Assembly: GCF_000020005.1 (NCBI RefSeq)
Contig: NC_010718.1
Span: 2,996,001 to 3,060,000, forward strand
Direction: 5' to 3'
Length of the DNA: 64,000 bases
Origin: Natranaerobius thermophilus JW/NM-WN-LF
Lineage (GTDB): Bacteria > Bacillota > Natranaerobiia > Natranaerobiales > Natranaerobiaceae
Numbering within the stretch: position 1 is the stretch's first letter; every line of letters begins with the position of its first letter. Positions 7,987-15,663 of this stretch are shown piece after piece. The notes below the pieces were generated by a model that searched no databases, was not told where the DNA came from, and worked only from the letters and a program-made list of their open reading frames with translations. A program made the position numbers and the translations under genes.

Positions 7987-8988
7987 TTAGTTATTACTAG
8001 CCTCAGCTCCGGTAGTTCGAACATAATACCCGGTTATAAAGGCAGAAATAATCAGAGGCAGCCAAAAAGTGAATGCTCGAGTCATCAATGCTACGGAAAG
8101 AGATTCTGGGGAACTTAATCCTCCTATAGTTAGAACTAAAGCCATACTACCTTCAAAGGTAGCAAGACCTCCGGGAAGTAACGGTATCATGCTTACTAAG
8201 TAAGCAGTATAAGTGGCAATAACCGCTATAATTGGATTTATATCAAAACCGAGCATTGTAGCGACTAAGTACACTTTGAGTGGATAACTTGCCCATACGA
8301 GAGCACCGATACAAAACAATAACCCTCTTTGAACAGGTCGAGTTACTAAAGAATTAGATTCCATAGAAGCCTGGGATAAAAACCTGTGAACTTTTTGACA
8401 TTTAGTTAATAATTTCTCAATAACAGGTTTATTAATAAAACTTTTTCCTGAAACCTTTGGATAAAAATGTTCATAAATGGCTGAGTAATTAAAAAATATA
8501 AAGAACAATATAAAAAACAGTACTAGTCCAATAAAAGCTAAATAAACGATAGTAGGAAGAGATAGAAACATTAAAGCATAACTCAAAGTGATAAAAGTAA
8601 TGACTAGGAAAGGTAGTAAAGAGAAAAATTTGGTAACAACAGTTACAGCCATTAATTCTTGATATGTCAAGGCAGTACTCTTTTTCATGAGATAAACCTT
8701 TAAACCTTCTCCGCCCACTTTAACCGAAGGAGTTACACTCTCCACAAACTTACCTGCCAAATTAATAGAAAAAACTTTGCTGTATGATACCATATTTGTC
8801 TTTTGCTTTAATAGATAATACCAAATGAGAGTCGTCAATGACATGGTAAAAACCTGCAGTAATGCCATAATCATTATCTGAGCAGCTTCCATTCTATTTA
8901 GGACTAAATAAATCTCTTCCCAACCTATATAGACAACTACTAAAGTAATAACTAAAATACCGAAAATGAACAAAAAAGGTTTTTTCAA
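7987..8988 (-). CDS. YbhN/UPF0104 family integral membrane protein
   Basis: A 333-aa polytopic membrane protein of the lysylphosphatidylglycerol synthase transmembrane-domain (flippase-like) family. It shows about eight hydrophobic segments, the central KVGGEGLKVYLM motif and the C-terminal LLPGGLATFEGSMALVL block with R-x-F-TFWLPL. It lacks the cytosolic aminoacyl-transferase domain of MprF, so lipid aminoacylation is not expected. Members are thought to move polar lipids across the membrane. It lies 14 bp after the methyltransferase stop, so both are probably on one transcript. Its link to iron is by position only. Confidence 0.85.
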   Translation of the reverse strand: MKKPFLFIFGILVITLVVVYIGWEEIYLVLNRMEAAQIMIMALLQVFTMSLTTLIWYYLLKQKTNMVSYSKVFSINLAGKFVESVTPSVKVGGEGLKVYLMKKSTALTYQELMAVTVVTKFFSLLPFLVITFITLSYALMFLSLPTIVYLAFIGLVLFFILFFIFFNYSAIYEHFYPKVSGKSFINKPVIEKLLTKCQKVHRFLSQASMESNSLVTRPVQRGLLFCIGALVWASYPLKVYLVATMLGFDINPIIAVIATYTAYLVSMIPLLPGGLATFEGSMALVLTIGGLSSPESLSVALMTRAFTFWLPLIISAFITGYYVRTTGAEASNN

Positions 8989-9002
8989 ATAAATTCCTCC
9001 TG

Positions 9003-9545
9003 TTAAGTAGTTAGGTAGAGATTCGAATAGTTAAATGTCTTCATATTTTGCAATACCCAGTCATCGGGTACTAAATCTAAGGAAAGATTGCCATATTCTT
9101 GATTAAATTTGTCCACTGGTTGCCGAAAAATCAATCTTCCTTTTCCATTGGTCTGATTGGATAGATTCTGGTATACAAGAGATTTTCTATCTACTTGTAA
9201 CGCAATTATAGCAACATTAAAGGGAACTGGGATGTCTTCTACTCCATCTCCCTCGTAAATCTCAATATTTTTATTGAGTTGAAATTTTTCCAAAGAATAT
9301 CTTGCTTTTTTAACTGCTTCTGGATCTTTATCTAATGCAACCACTTTTGCTCCCGTCAGTTGTGAAATATGAATGGCTGTAAAGGGTATAGCACCACAGC
9401 CCACATTTAACACTACATCTTGAGAAGTAATATTTCCTAACTCTACCTCACGACGAACTACTTCCCTATACATGCGTGTGTAAATATAAAAAGCAGGGTA
9501 AAATAAACAACCATATTTCTCACAAGATGCAAAAAAACCTTTCAT
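9003..9545 (-). CDS. class I SAM methyltransferase, nicotianamine synthase-like fold
   Basis: A 180-aa protein with a Rossmann SAM-binding motif, VLNVGCGAIPFTAI (45-58), and the acidic strand-2 residue Asp72 in ALDKDPEAV. The sequence G-x-G-x-(I/L)-P-x-T-A-I followed by DxDPEA resembles the motif of nicotianamine synthases and related enzymes more than small-molecule O-methyltransferases. It is much shorter than those (about 270-320 aa), so the resemblance is suggestive only. A strong Fur-like box lies 68 bp before its start, and feoB follows two genes later. A role in iron handling, for example a metallophore or a modified ligand, is inference. Confidence 0.65.
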   Translation of the reverse strand: MKGFFASCEKYGCLFYPAFYIYTRMYREVVRREVELGNITSQDVVLNVGCGAIPFTAIHISQLTGAKVVALDKDPEAVKKARYSLEKFQLNKNIEIYEGDGVEDIPVPFNVAIIALQVDRKSLVYQNLSNQTNGKGRLIFRQPVDKFNQEYGNLSLDLVPDDWVLQNMKTFNYSNLYLTT

Positions 9546-9612
9546 GAAATGAACCCCCAGACAAAACCTTTATATTTTCTTCATTCATCTCTTCATACAT
9601 CGTAAAATTCAT

Positions 9613-9627
9613 TGAGAATCATTATCA
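9613..9627. promoter_or_regulatory. Fur box upstream of the methyltransferase-feoB genes
   Basis: TGAGAATCATTATCA matches the 7-1-7 Fur consensus TGATAATnATTATCA at all but one position. The dyad extends outward to CATTGA...TCAATG (9610-9630). It lies between feoA and the methyltransferase gene, so that promoter is probably iron-repressed on its own. Confidence 0.8.
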
Positions 9628-9659
9628 ATGAATTTTAAAATAAAATTGCAATAGAACCT

Positions 9660-9932
9660 TTATCTATTGCAATTAACTAGAATATTACAGGCTATATCTC
9701 TACTGAGTGCAATATTTCTTCCATCTACAGAACAGATAACTGGTCCATTACATACTTGTTTTGCCTTTACAGTTACCTTTTTTCCTTTCCTTAGGCCTAA
9801 AGAAGCTAACAGCGTATCCCCAGGGGTTTCCATAATGATACCTTCCTCTTCCTTTAACAGTTGATCTACTGATTTATGCTGATAACTATTAGTTTGTGAA
9901 TCTTGTAAATACCCCTCAATATATACGGCCAT
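9660..9932 (-). CDS. feoA: FeoA-domain protein
   Basis: A 90-aa cytosolic protein. Its C-terminal 55 residues form the SH3-like FeoA fold (ETPGDTLLASLGLRKGKKVTV, then GPVICSVDGRNIALSRDIACNILV). It has a 35-residue N-terminal extension with little similarity to known FeoA. FeoA stimulates or stabilises FeoB. It is separated from feoB by two genes and by a second Fur box, which is unusual, since feoA and feoB are normally adjacent. The start ATG follows a GGGGG ribosome site. A Fur box lies 54 bp upstream. Confidence 0.85.
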   Translation of the reverse strand: MAVYIEGYLQDSQTNSYQHKSVDQLLKEEEGIIMETPGDTLLASLGLRKGKKVTVKAKQVCNGPVICSVDGRNIALSRDIACNILVNCNR

Positions 9933-9986
9933 TTATAAACGCCCCCTTACCGGATTTGGCATTTGTCAGTTCCCAAACAGTTTCGG

Positions 9987-10001
9987 TGAGAATGATTTTC
10001 A
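9987..10001. promoter_or_regulatory. Fur box upstream of feoA
   Basis: TGAGAATGATTTTCA has the two half-sites of the Fur 7-1-7 consensus with one mismatch in each. It is placed 54 bp before the feoA start on the minus strand. The rest of the 347-bp gap up to the sleB start holds only the inverted repeat at 10226-10246. Confidence 0.7.
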
Positions 10002-10225
10002 TCTTCATGTTTAATATTAAAGGATTTTTATTGATTTGTCAATCTCACTTTTTACTTTTTAAACTTATCCACTCAGCCAAATATTTTCATATATTCTCAA
10101 ATTAACACAACTGTTAGTATTATGTTTATTATATCAAAAATAAGATGTATGTGTGTTCAGATTTGTTTTTAAAAGCTCCCTCGGCAATCAGTAGATTTGT
10201 TCATCAAAATAGATTATAATATTAT

Positions 10226-10246
10226 GTTAACTAGCTTGTAGTTAAC
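10226..10246. promoter_or_regulatory. GTTAACTA/TAGTTAAC inverted repeat
   Basis: A perfect 8-bp dyad with a 5-bp spacer lies directly after a TATAAT hexamer (10215-10220) and 33 bp before the sleB start, where an operator would be expected. A related pair, AGTTAAC/GTTAACT, sits before the mnt operon at 32149-32175. Confidence 0.4.
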
Positions 10247-10279
10247 TAAACCAAAATATTTGCTTTGAGGGGGAATTCT

Positions 10280-10795
10280 ATGTATTTTTCTAAAGGCCAT
10301 TTAGGCTTTAGTAAGTTATCTAGGATCCTGGGAATCAGCCTATTGGCATTAGCCATAAGCTTGACTTTTATCTCAGGTTTCACAAGTGAGGTTGAAGCCA
10401 GTCAGGAGGAAAATAAAGAAGACTATAAAAGATTAGAGATCAACAGCCATGAACGAGACCTCTTGGCACATGCAGTATATAGTGAGGCTCGTGGTGAACC
10501 ATACAAAGGCCAAGTTGCAGTAGCAGCAGTTATCATCAACCGCGTTGAAGACTCTAGATGGCCAGACAATGTTGAAGGGGTAATTTTTGAACCATGGGCA
10601 TTTACAGCAGTACATGATGGACAATTTTGGTTACAACCTAATGAAACTGCTTATGATGCAGTCTCCGATGCATTAAAGGGCTGGGATCCCAGTGAAGGAG
10701 CAACTTTCTATTACAATCCTGTAACTGCTACTTCAGAATGGATTTTTACTAGAACACCAATTACTACAATTGGCAAACACGTATTTGCATACTAA
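10280..10795 (+). CDS. sleB: SleB/CwlJ-type spore cortex-lytic hydrolase
   Basis: A 171-aa exported wall hydrolase of the Hydrolase_2 family. Residues 1-40 are a signal peptide with a long hydrophobic core. The catalytic domain starts at LLAHAVYSEARGEPYKGQVAVAAVIINRV, with the proposed catalytic Glu69. It ends in the TFYYNP...W...HVFAY pattern of SleB. The peptidoglycan-binding repeats of long SleB forms are absent. The ATG at 10280 was chosen because GAGGGGG sits six bases upstream; an in-frame TTG at 10265 overlaps that ribosome site. The gene is monocistronic, with a terminator six bases after the stop. It implies spore formation. Confidence 0.88.
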   Translation: MYFSKGHLGFSKLSRILGISLLALAISLTFISGFTSEVEASQEENKEDYKRLEINSHERDLLAHAVYSEARGEPYKGQVAVAAVIINRVEDSRWPDNVEGVIFEPWAFTAVHDGQFWLQPNETAYDAVSDALKGWDPSEGATFYYNPVTATSEWIFTRTPITTIGKHVFAY

Positions 10796-10800
10796 AATTC

Positions 10801-10832
10801 AGAAGCTGCTGGATATAGCAGCTTCTTTTTTT
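10801..10832 (+). terminator. sleB intrinsic terminator
   Basis: AGAAGCTGCT (10801-10810) pairs with AGCAGCTTCT (10817-10826), followed by a run of Ts. Confidence 0.9.
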
Positions 10833-10906
10833 AATCTATTTTTATTTTGCGCAAATTATTTTTACAAGTCAAATATTTGGCGTATTTCATTTACACAAAT
10901 TAACAT

Positions 10907-10974
10907 TTTTAAACCAGAATTTCTTTCTTAATAGATTTGTTGAAGCAGGAGTGAGTATGAATTCTGGTTTAAAA
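10907..10974. promoter_or_regulatory. 15-bp inverted repeat upstream of rocB-1
   Basis: TTTTAAACCAGAATT (10907-10921) recurs as its exact complement at 10960-10974, with 38 bp between. It lies just upstream of the sigma-54-like promoter at 11005-11018, where an enhancer-binding activator would sit. It could instead fold as a long hairpin in an upstream transcript. Confidence 0.5.
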
Positions 10975-11003
10975 TTCTCAGTAATCTGAAATTTCCGTTT
11001 TGT

Positions 11004-11019
11004 CGGCATAATTATTGCA
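11004..11019 (+). promoter_or_regulatory. sigma-54 (SigL)-type promoter of rocB-1
   Basis: CGGCATAATTATTGCA has the invariant GG (11005-11006) and GC (11017-11018) with exactly ten bases between, and TTGCA at the -12 element. Transcription would start near 11030, leaving a leader of about 47 nt. Bacillus subtilis roc operons are SigL/RocR dependent, which supports the call. Confidence 0.6.
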
Positions 11020-11076
11020 TGTTTTTGATATATTAAATATTAAAATTTTTAAAATATTATAAGGAGGTATTATATA

Positions 11077-12744
11077 ATGTGGCTCGAGGACAAGAATAAA
11101 TTAAAAGAATTACTAGATCGGTTAGTAAAAGTACCTAGTATATCAGGGACCAGTAAAGAACAAGGTGTTGCAGAAGAAATTCATAAAATCTTATCAGAAA
11201 TACCCTACTTCCAAGAAAATAAAGACCTACTTCATATTAATAAATTACCCGGCGATAGTTTAGAAAGATCCTACGTAACTGCCCTTTTAAAAGGTAAGGG
11301 CAATAAAACTGTTATTTTACTTCATCATCACGATGTAGTTGATGTTCAAGATTATGGGAATTTAAAAGAATATGCCTTTGATACCGATACAATCACTAGT
11401 AAAATGGAAACTTTTGACCTACCATCAGACGCAAGAAAAGACCTAGAGAGCGGTGAATGGTTATTTGGACGTGGTGTAATGGATATGAAAGCAGGAGCAG
11501 CATTACAACTAGCCCTAATGCACGATTACTCTCAAAATATAGAAGATTTTGATGGAAACATTGTACTTGTGTCAGTACCAGATGAAGAAAATAACTCCAT
11601 CGGAATACTATCAGCAGTTCCCCATTTAAATAAGCTAAAAGAAGAACATAGTCTAGAATACAGATCTGTTATCAAAAGCGAAAGTCATCAACCTGATGAT
11701 GAAGGAAATAGTGATATAGCTATCGGAAGTATTGGAAAGATCTTACCTTTCTTTTACTGCTTCGGAAAAGAAACTCACGGAGGTAATCCCTATGGAGGAC
11801 TTAATTCTAGTTTAATATTTTCTCAAGTAGAATCATTAATGGAATTCAATACCGATTTTTGTGACAAATTTAGAGGAGAACTAACACCACCACCAGTTAA
11901 TTTAAAGCTCAACGATTTACGAGGAGTATACAACGTAACAACTCCCCAAGTAACAGTAGGGTATTATAATATCCTAACAATTACATCAAGCCCTTATGAT
12001 ATCTTGCAAAAAATGCAAAAAGTAGCAAAACAGGCCTTAGATAATGCAATCAAGATTTATGATAACAGCTTTGACAGTTTTGAAGAGTTAGCAGGAGAGG
12101 ATGGAATTGATAATTCTTGGGGAACAAGTGAAAAAGTCAGCAAAAATTGGGATCCAAAAGTTTACACTTTTGATGAACTATACAATTCTGCTTATCAGGC
12201 TTCGGGCGAACAATTCTTAGAAGCATATAATCAGGCTGCAAAAGAACTAAAAGAAACAGCTCAAGATGAGCGAGAGTTCTCTCTTCAACTAGTAGATAAA
12301 GTACACGACTACTGTCCTGATAGAAATCCTAAAATAATTGTAGGTTTTCTGCCACCTTTCTACCCCCATGTTAAGAACAACAGAGAAACGGACAAAGAAA
12401 ATTATATGCTAGAAGTAGTAGAAAGACTACAACAAGAAGGGAAAGATAAACATGGAATTCATTTTAATGTGACAGAGTTTTTCAAAGGTATCAGCGATCT
12501 AAGTTACTTCGCGGTACCCGAAAGTGAAGATATTGCTAAGTATATGAATCCCAATATGCCAGCTAATAACCATGTTTACAATCTACCAATTGAAGAAATT
12601 AGTAAACTTGATGTATCAGTCATTAATGTAGGGCCCATGGGTAAAGATGCTCATCAATACACTGAACGACTGCATATGCCATTTTTCACTGAAAAAGCAC
12701 CTAAAATTCTAGAATTTACTGTTAATGAAATACTAAAAAATTAA
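11077..12744 (+). CDS. rocB: RocB-type M20 metallopeptidase, copy 1
   Basis: A 555-aa cytosolic member of the M20 peptidase family related to RocB of arginine catabolism. It has the zinc-ligand motif HHHDVVD (83-89), then GRGVMDMKAG, SVPDEENNS with the catalytic Glu-Glu, and VIKSESHQPD. Its actual substrate is not established in the family; a peptide or N-substituted amino acid is likely. A close paralogue lies at 20797-22473 (about 70% identical over the first 90 residues by eye). The start ATG follows AAGGAGG. The gene has its own sigma-54-like promoter and terminator, so it appears monocistronic. Confidence 0.88.
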   Translation: MWLEDKNKLKELLDRLVKVPSISGTSKEQGVAEEIHKILSEIPYFQENKDLLHINKLPGDSLERSYVTALLKGKGNKTVILLHHHDVVDVQDYGNLKEYAFDTDTITSKMETFDLPSDARKDLESGEWLFGRGVMDMKAGAALQLALMHDYSQNIEDFDGNIVLVSVPDEENNSIGILSAVPHLNKLKEEHSLEYRSVIKSESHQPDDEGNSDIAIGSIGKILPFFYCFGKETHGGNPYGGLNSSLIFSQVESLMEFNTDFCDKFRGELTPPPVNLKLNDLRGVYNVTTPQVTVGYYNILTITSSPYDILQKMQKVAKQALDNAIKIYDNSFDSFEELAGEDGIDNSWGTSEKVSKNWDPKVYTFDELYNSAYQASGEQFLEAYNQAAKELKETAQDEREFSLQLVDKVHDYCPDRNPKIIVGFLPPFYPHVKNNRETDKENYMLEVVERLQQEGKDKHGIHFNVTEFFKGISDLSYFAVPESEDIAKYMNPNMPANNHVYNLPIEEISKLDVSVINVGPMGKDAHQYTERLHMPFFTEKAPKILEFTVNEILKN

Positions 12745-12764
12745 GTATAATCAATTAAACACTT

Positions 12765-12793
12765 AGGCCATCTGAAATCAGATGGCCTTATTC
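12765..12793 (+). terminator. rocB-1 terminator
   Basis: AGGCCATCTGA (12765-12775) pairs with TCAGATGGCCT (12778-12788). The T tract after it is weak (TATTCTTG). Confidence 0.7.
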
Positions 12794-12974
12794 TTGTTCA
12801 TCAATTCTCCTTAAATTTTTGTCGCATTAGTTCATCATAAGTTCATCCTAAATATCACAAAACTGATTATTAACTTGTCCTAATTACTCAGTATTATTAA
12901 AATGTAACTAAGCGAAGGGGTAACTAATTAAGTGCATTTCTTTAGCTAGCTAGACGAATAGAGGTGTATTTATT

Positions 12975-13205
12975 ATGTTGATAATTAAATGTGCATTTTG
13001 TAAAGCCAAAATCTTTAGATACAAAAAAATTGGTAAAGGACAAGTGCTGCGCTGTTATAAAGATAGGATTAACAGGGTTTATCAGGGCCAAATATCTGAT
13101 GATGAATTGGTATGTGGCAAGTGTGGTGGCCGAATTGGGAGGGTAGAAGATCATAAAATTAAAATGGACCAAAATGCTTTTACCTATTCAGGTAAAAAGG
13201 ATTGA
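12975..13205 (+). CDS. small zinc-ribbon protein, hypothetical
   Basis: A 76-aa basic protein with two cysteine pairs, CAFC near residues 6-9 and CGKCG near 48-52, spaced as in a four-cysteine zinc ribbon. Between them is a Lys/Arg-rich segment. No enzymatic motif is seen. It stands between rocB-1 and tRNA-Pro, is transcribed in the same direction, and follows an AGGTGTATTTATT leader. Similar short ribbon proteins are common in clostridia and remain unassigned. A role in nucleic-acid binding is only a guess. Confidence 0.65.
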   Translation: MLIIKCAFCKAKIFRYKKIGKGQVLRCYKDRINRVYQGQISDDELVCGKCGGRIGRVEDHKIKMDQNAFTYSGKKD

Positions 13206-13262
13206 GTGAACGAATGTTTTAGCGATAATTAATAATTCTATTTAGTATTTTGCTGTTTTACC

Positions 13263-13292
13263 TTTACAAAAAGTAAGTTTTTCAGTTATAAT
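13263..13292 (+). promoter_or_regulatory. sigma-A promoter of tRNA-Pro
   Basis: TTTACA at 13263-13268 and TATAAT at 13287-13292 are separated by 18 bp, with the tRNA 5' end 11 bp further on. Confidence 0.75.
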
Positions 13293-13303
13293 ATAAATGT
13301 TGA

Positions 13304-13380
13304 CGGGGCGTAGCGCAGTTTGGCAGCGCACTTGGTTTGGGACCAAGGGGTCGCAGGTTCAAATCCTGCCGCCCCGACCA
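13304..13380 (+). tRNA. tRNA-Pro (anticodon TGG)
   Basis: A complete 77-nt cloverleaf with acceptor stem CGGGGCG/CGCCCCG, D stem GCGC/GCGC, anticodon stem CTTGG/CCAAG around loop TTTGGGA (anticodon TGG, G37), T stem GCAGG/CCTGC with TTCAAAT, and an encoded CCA end. It has its own promoter and terminator. Confidence 0.98.
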
Positions 13381-13386
13381 TATTTT

Positions 13387-13423
13387 AAACCGCGGGTAAA
13401 TTTAATTTATCCGCGGTTTTTTT
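13387..13423 (+). terminator. tRNA-Pro terminator
   Basis: AAACCGCGG (13387-13395) pairs with CCGCGGTTT (13411-13419), extended inward by TAAA/TTTA. It ends in a run of seven Ts. Confidence 0.9.
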
Positions 13424-13535
13424 ATGTGAAATCCTTTATTGAAAACTCATTAATGAAATCTCAATTAAACAAAATTATAAAATTTGACAGTACATATTAA
13501 CGAATGAACAGCTGAACAAGAGTTAGAGCCAAATT

Positions 13536-14558
13536 TTAAATGGCCTGATTATAATCTTCTAAGGGAAAATGACAAGTTACTAACCGCTCATCTGAAGTGG
13601 CCGGGTAATAAGTCCGCTCCGGAGGAGCCGTTTTGGTGCAAACTTCCTGGGAAAATGGACAGCGAGTGTGAAAACTACATCCTCTAGGAGGATTTACAGG
13701 ACTTGGCAAATCACCTTCTAACATGAATTCACTTTTTTGATTGCGCAACTCAGGGTCTGATATAGGTAAAGCCGATAGCAATCCTTTGGTATAAGGATGT
13801 TTAGGATTTCTAAAAAGTTCTTCTGAACTGGCTAGTTCAACGAGTTTACCTAAATACATCACTGCGATTCTATCACTGATATATTTTACTGCCGGTAATC
13901 CGTGACCAATAAATATATAAGTAAGATCGTACTCTTTTTGCAGTTTCTTAAGTAATTGCAAAATTTGAGACTGAATAGACACATCCAAGGCAGATACCGG
14001 TTCATCACATATTATCAATTTAGGTTTTAATGCGAGAGCCCTGGCAATCCCAATCCGTTGACGTTGTCCACCACTAAATTCGTGGGGATAGCGGTTGGCA
14101 TATTCCTTTCCCAGGCCAACGGCTGACAGAAGTTGATATACTTGAAAGCGCAATTCTTCACCCTTGGCCATGCCATGAGTTTTTAATGGTTCGGCAATAA
14201 TATCGAAAACTTTCATTCTAGGGTTTAGTGATGAAAAGGGATCCTGAAAAATCATTTGCATATCTTTTCTTCGTTCCCGGAGCCTCTCACCTTTTAGAGC
14301 TGTGAAATCTTCACCCTCAAAATAAATTTTACCCTTGGTCGGTTCTAACAATCTTGTCATAAGGTTTCCCGTAGTTGATTTACCACAACCAGATTCGCCC
14401 ACTATACCCAAAGTCTCCCCTGGATACAATTTGAAATTTACGTTATCAACTGCTTGTAACTGTTGCTTTTTACCAAATAATCCTCCACCAGAAACCTGAA
14501 AATATTTACTCAACTGCTCTACTTCAAGAATAGGACTTTGTCTTTGGCCATCAGACAT
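13536..14558 (-). CDS. oppF: oligopeptide ABC transporter ATPase OppF, operon 1
   Basis: One of two ATPases (340 aa) powering peptide import at the inner membrane face. It has Walker [10 protein letters not shown], the signature [15 protein letters not shown], and Walker B LIICDEP followed by [11 protein letters not shown]. The C-terminal oligopeptide/dipeptide extension contains [18 protein letters not shown], the cysteine cluster that in relatives holds an iron-sulfur site. The ATG overlaps the oppD stop (TAATG), so the two are translationally coupled. It is last in the operon led by the M20 amidohydrolase. No T-tailed hairpin is obvious beyond its stop. Confidence 0.93.
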   Translation of the reverse strand: MSDGQRQSPILEVEQLSKYFQVSGGGLFGKKQQLQAVDNVNFKLYPGETLGIVGESGCGKSTTGNLMTRLLEPTKGKIYFEGEDFTALKGERLRERRKDMQMIFQDPFSSLNPRMKVFDIIAEPLKTHGMAKGEELRFQVYQLLSAVGLGKEYANRYPHEFSGGQRQRIGIARALALKPKLIICDEPVSALDVSIQSQILQLLKKLQKEYDLTYIFIGHGLPAVKYISDRIAVMYLGKLVELASSEELFRNPKHPYTKGLLSALPISDPELRNQKSEFMLEGDLPSPVNPPRGCSFHTRCPFSQEVCTKTAPPERTYYPATSDERLVTCHFPLEDYNQAI

Positions 14559-15541
14559 TATATCGCCACCTTTTTACATACTTCATGGTGTTGAAAACAG
14601 CGAACTTTGTGACCTTGATTTTCCACCATTTCTGGAGAAGCTTCATTACAAATTTCCATAGCTTCTGGGCACCTGGGATGAAAACGACAGCCATCTGGCA
14701 TCTTGTCCGGTGTTGGTACAGTACCTTCGATGCTTGCCAATTCTCCACTATCAATGGTGGGAGTACTGTTCAGCAATCCTTTAGTATAAGGGTGCATGGG
14801 ATTTTTAAAAAGAGAAAATACATCAGACTCTTCTACAACCTGACCGGCATACATAACTATGACCTTATCAGCGAGTTCAGCCACCACTCCCAAATCGTGG
14901 GTGATCATCATAATACTCGTACCGAATTCCTCTCCCAACTGTTTTAACAACTTTAAAATTTGAGCTTCTATAGTTACGTCTAAAGCAGTGGTGGGTTCAT
15001 CGCAAACCAGTAATCTTGGATTACAGATTAACGCTATAGCTATCATCACACGTTGCCTCATACCACCACTCAGAGAGTGGGGATATTGTTTAAATACTTT
15101 TTCAGGCCTAGGTATTTTTACTCTTTCAAGCATTTTTAATGCCATCTCTTTGGCTTGATCTTTATTCAAATTTTGATGAACAATAAGGGGCTCAGTGATT
15201 TGTCGACCGACCGTCAATACTGGATTCAATGACGAAAGGGGTTCTTGAAAAATCATAGCTATCTCTCTACCACGCAGCTGTCTTTTTTGTTCATGATTCA
15301 TTGTAACTAAGTTTTTTCCACAATATTTAATTTTCCCCGAATCCACTCTTCCTCCAGTATCAATTAAATCCATAATTGAAAGTGCTGTCACACTTTTACC
15401 ACACCCCGATTCTCCAACAATAGCTACGGACTCACCAGCATTTATTTGAAAGGAAACGTCCTGAACTGCAGTCACTGTCCCTCTGTCATTTTGAAAAACA
15501 GTCTTTAAGTTGTCCACTTTCAAGATAGGGTCACTTTTCAA
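14558..15541 (-). CDS. oppD: oligopeptide ABC transporter ATPase OppD, operon 1
   Basis: The partner ATPase of OppF, about 327 aa. It has Walker [10 protein letters not shown], the signature LSGGMRQRVMIAIAL, and Walker B LLVCDEP with [11 protein letters not shown]. The C-terminal oligopeptide-binding extension has MPDGCRFHPRCPEAMEIC. The longer frame, starting with a GTG at 15559, encodes MKGG and simply reads through the ribosome site AAAGGAGG; the TTG at 15541 behind it is the likely start. A 122-bp gap separates it from oppC, without a clear terminator. Confidence 0.92.
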   Translation of the reverse strand: MKSDPILKVDNLKTVFQNDRGTVTAVQDVSFQINAGESVAIVGESGCGKSVTALSIMDLIDTGGRVDSGKIKYCGKNLVTMNHEQKRQLRGREIAMIFQEPLSSLNPVLTVGRQITEPLIVHQNLNKDQAKEMALKMLERVKIPRPEKVFKQYPHSLSGGMRQRVMIAIALICNPRLLVCDEPTTALDVTIEAQILKLLKQLGEEFGTSIMMITHDLGVVAELADKVIVMYAGQVVEESDVFSLFKNPMHPYTKGLLNSTPTIDSGELASIEGTVPTPDKMPDGCRFHPRCPEAMEICNEASPEMVENQGHKVRCFQHHEVCKKVAI

Positions 15542-15663
15542 TGTTATTCCTCCTTTCACAACCGTTTAATAATTATATCTATAATTATTACCTCTAACTC
15601 TAATACATTTATCCGTTAAAGTTTATCCGTTAAAGTTGATATAATCAACAATATAAAGTTTAA

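Noticed and set aside
12942-13172. Minus-strand 76-aa ORF opposite the zinc-ribbon gene
   Set aside because: Shadow of the cysteine-paired plus-strand ORF, which has the better start context.
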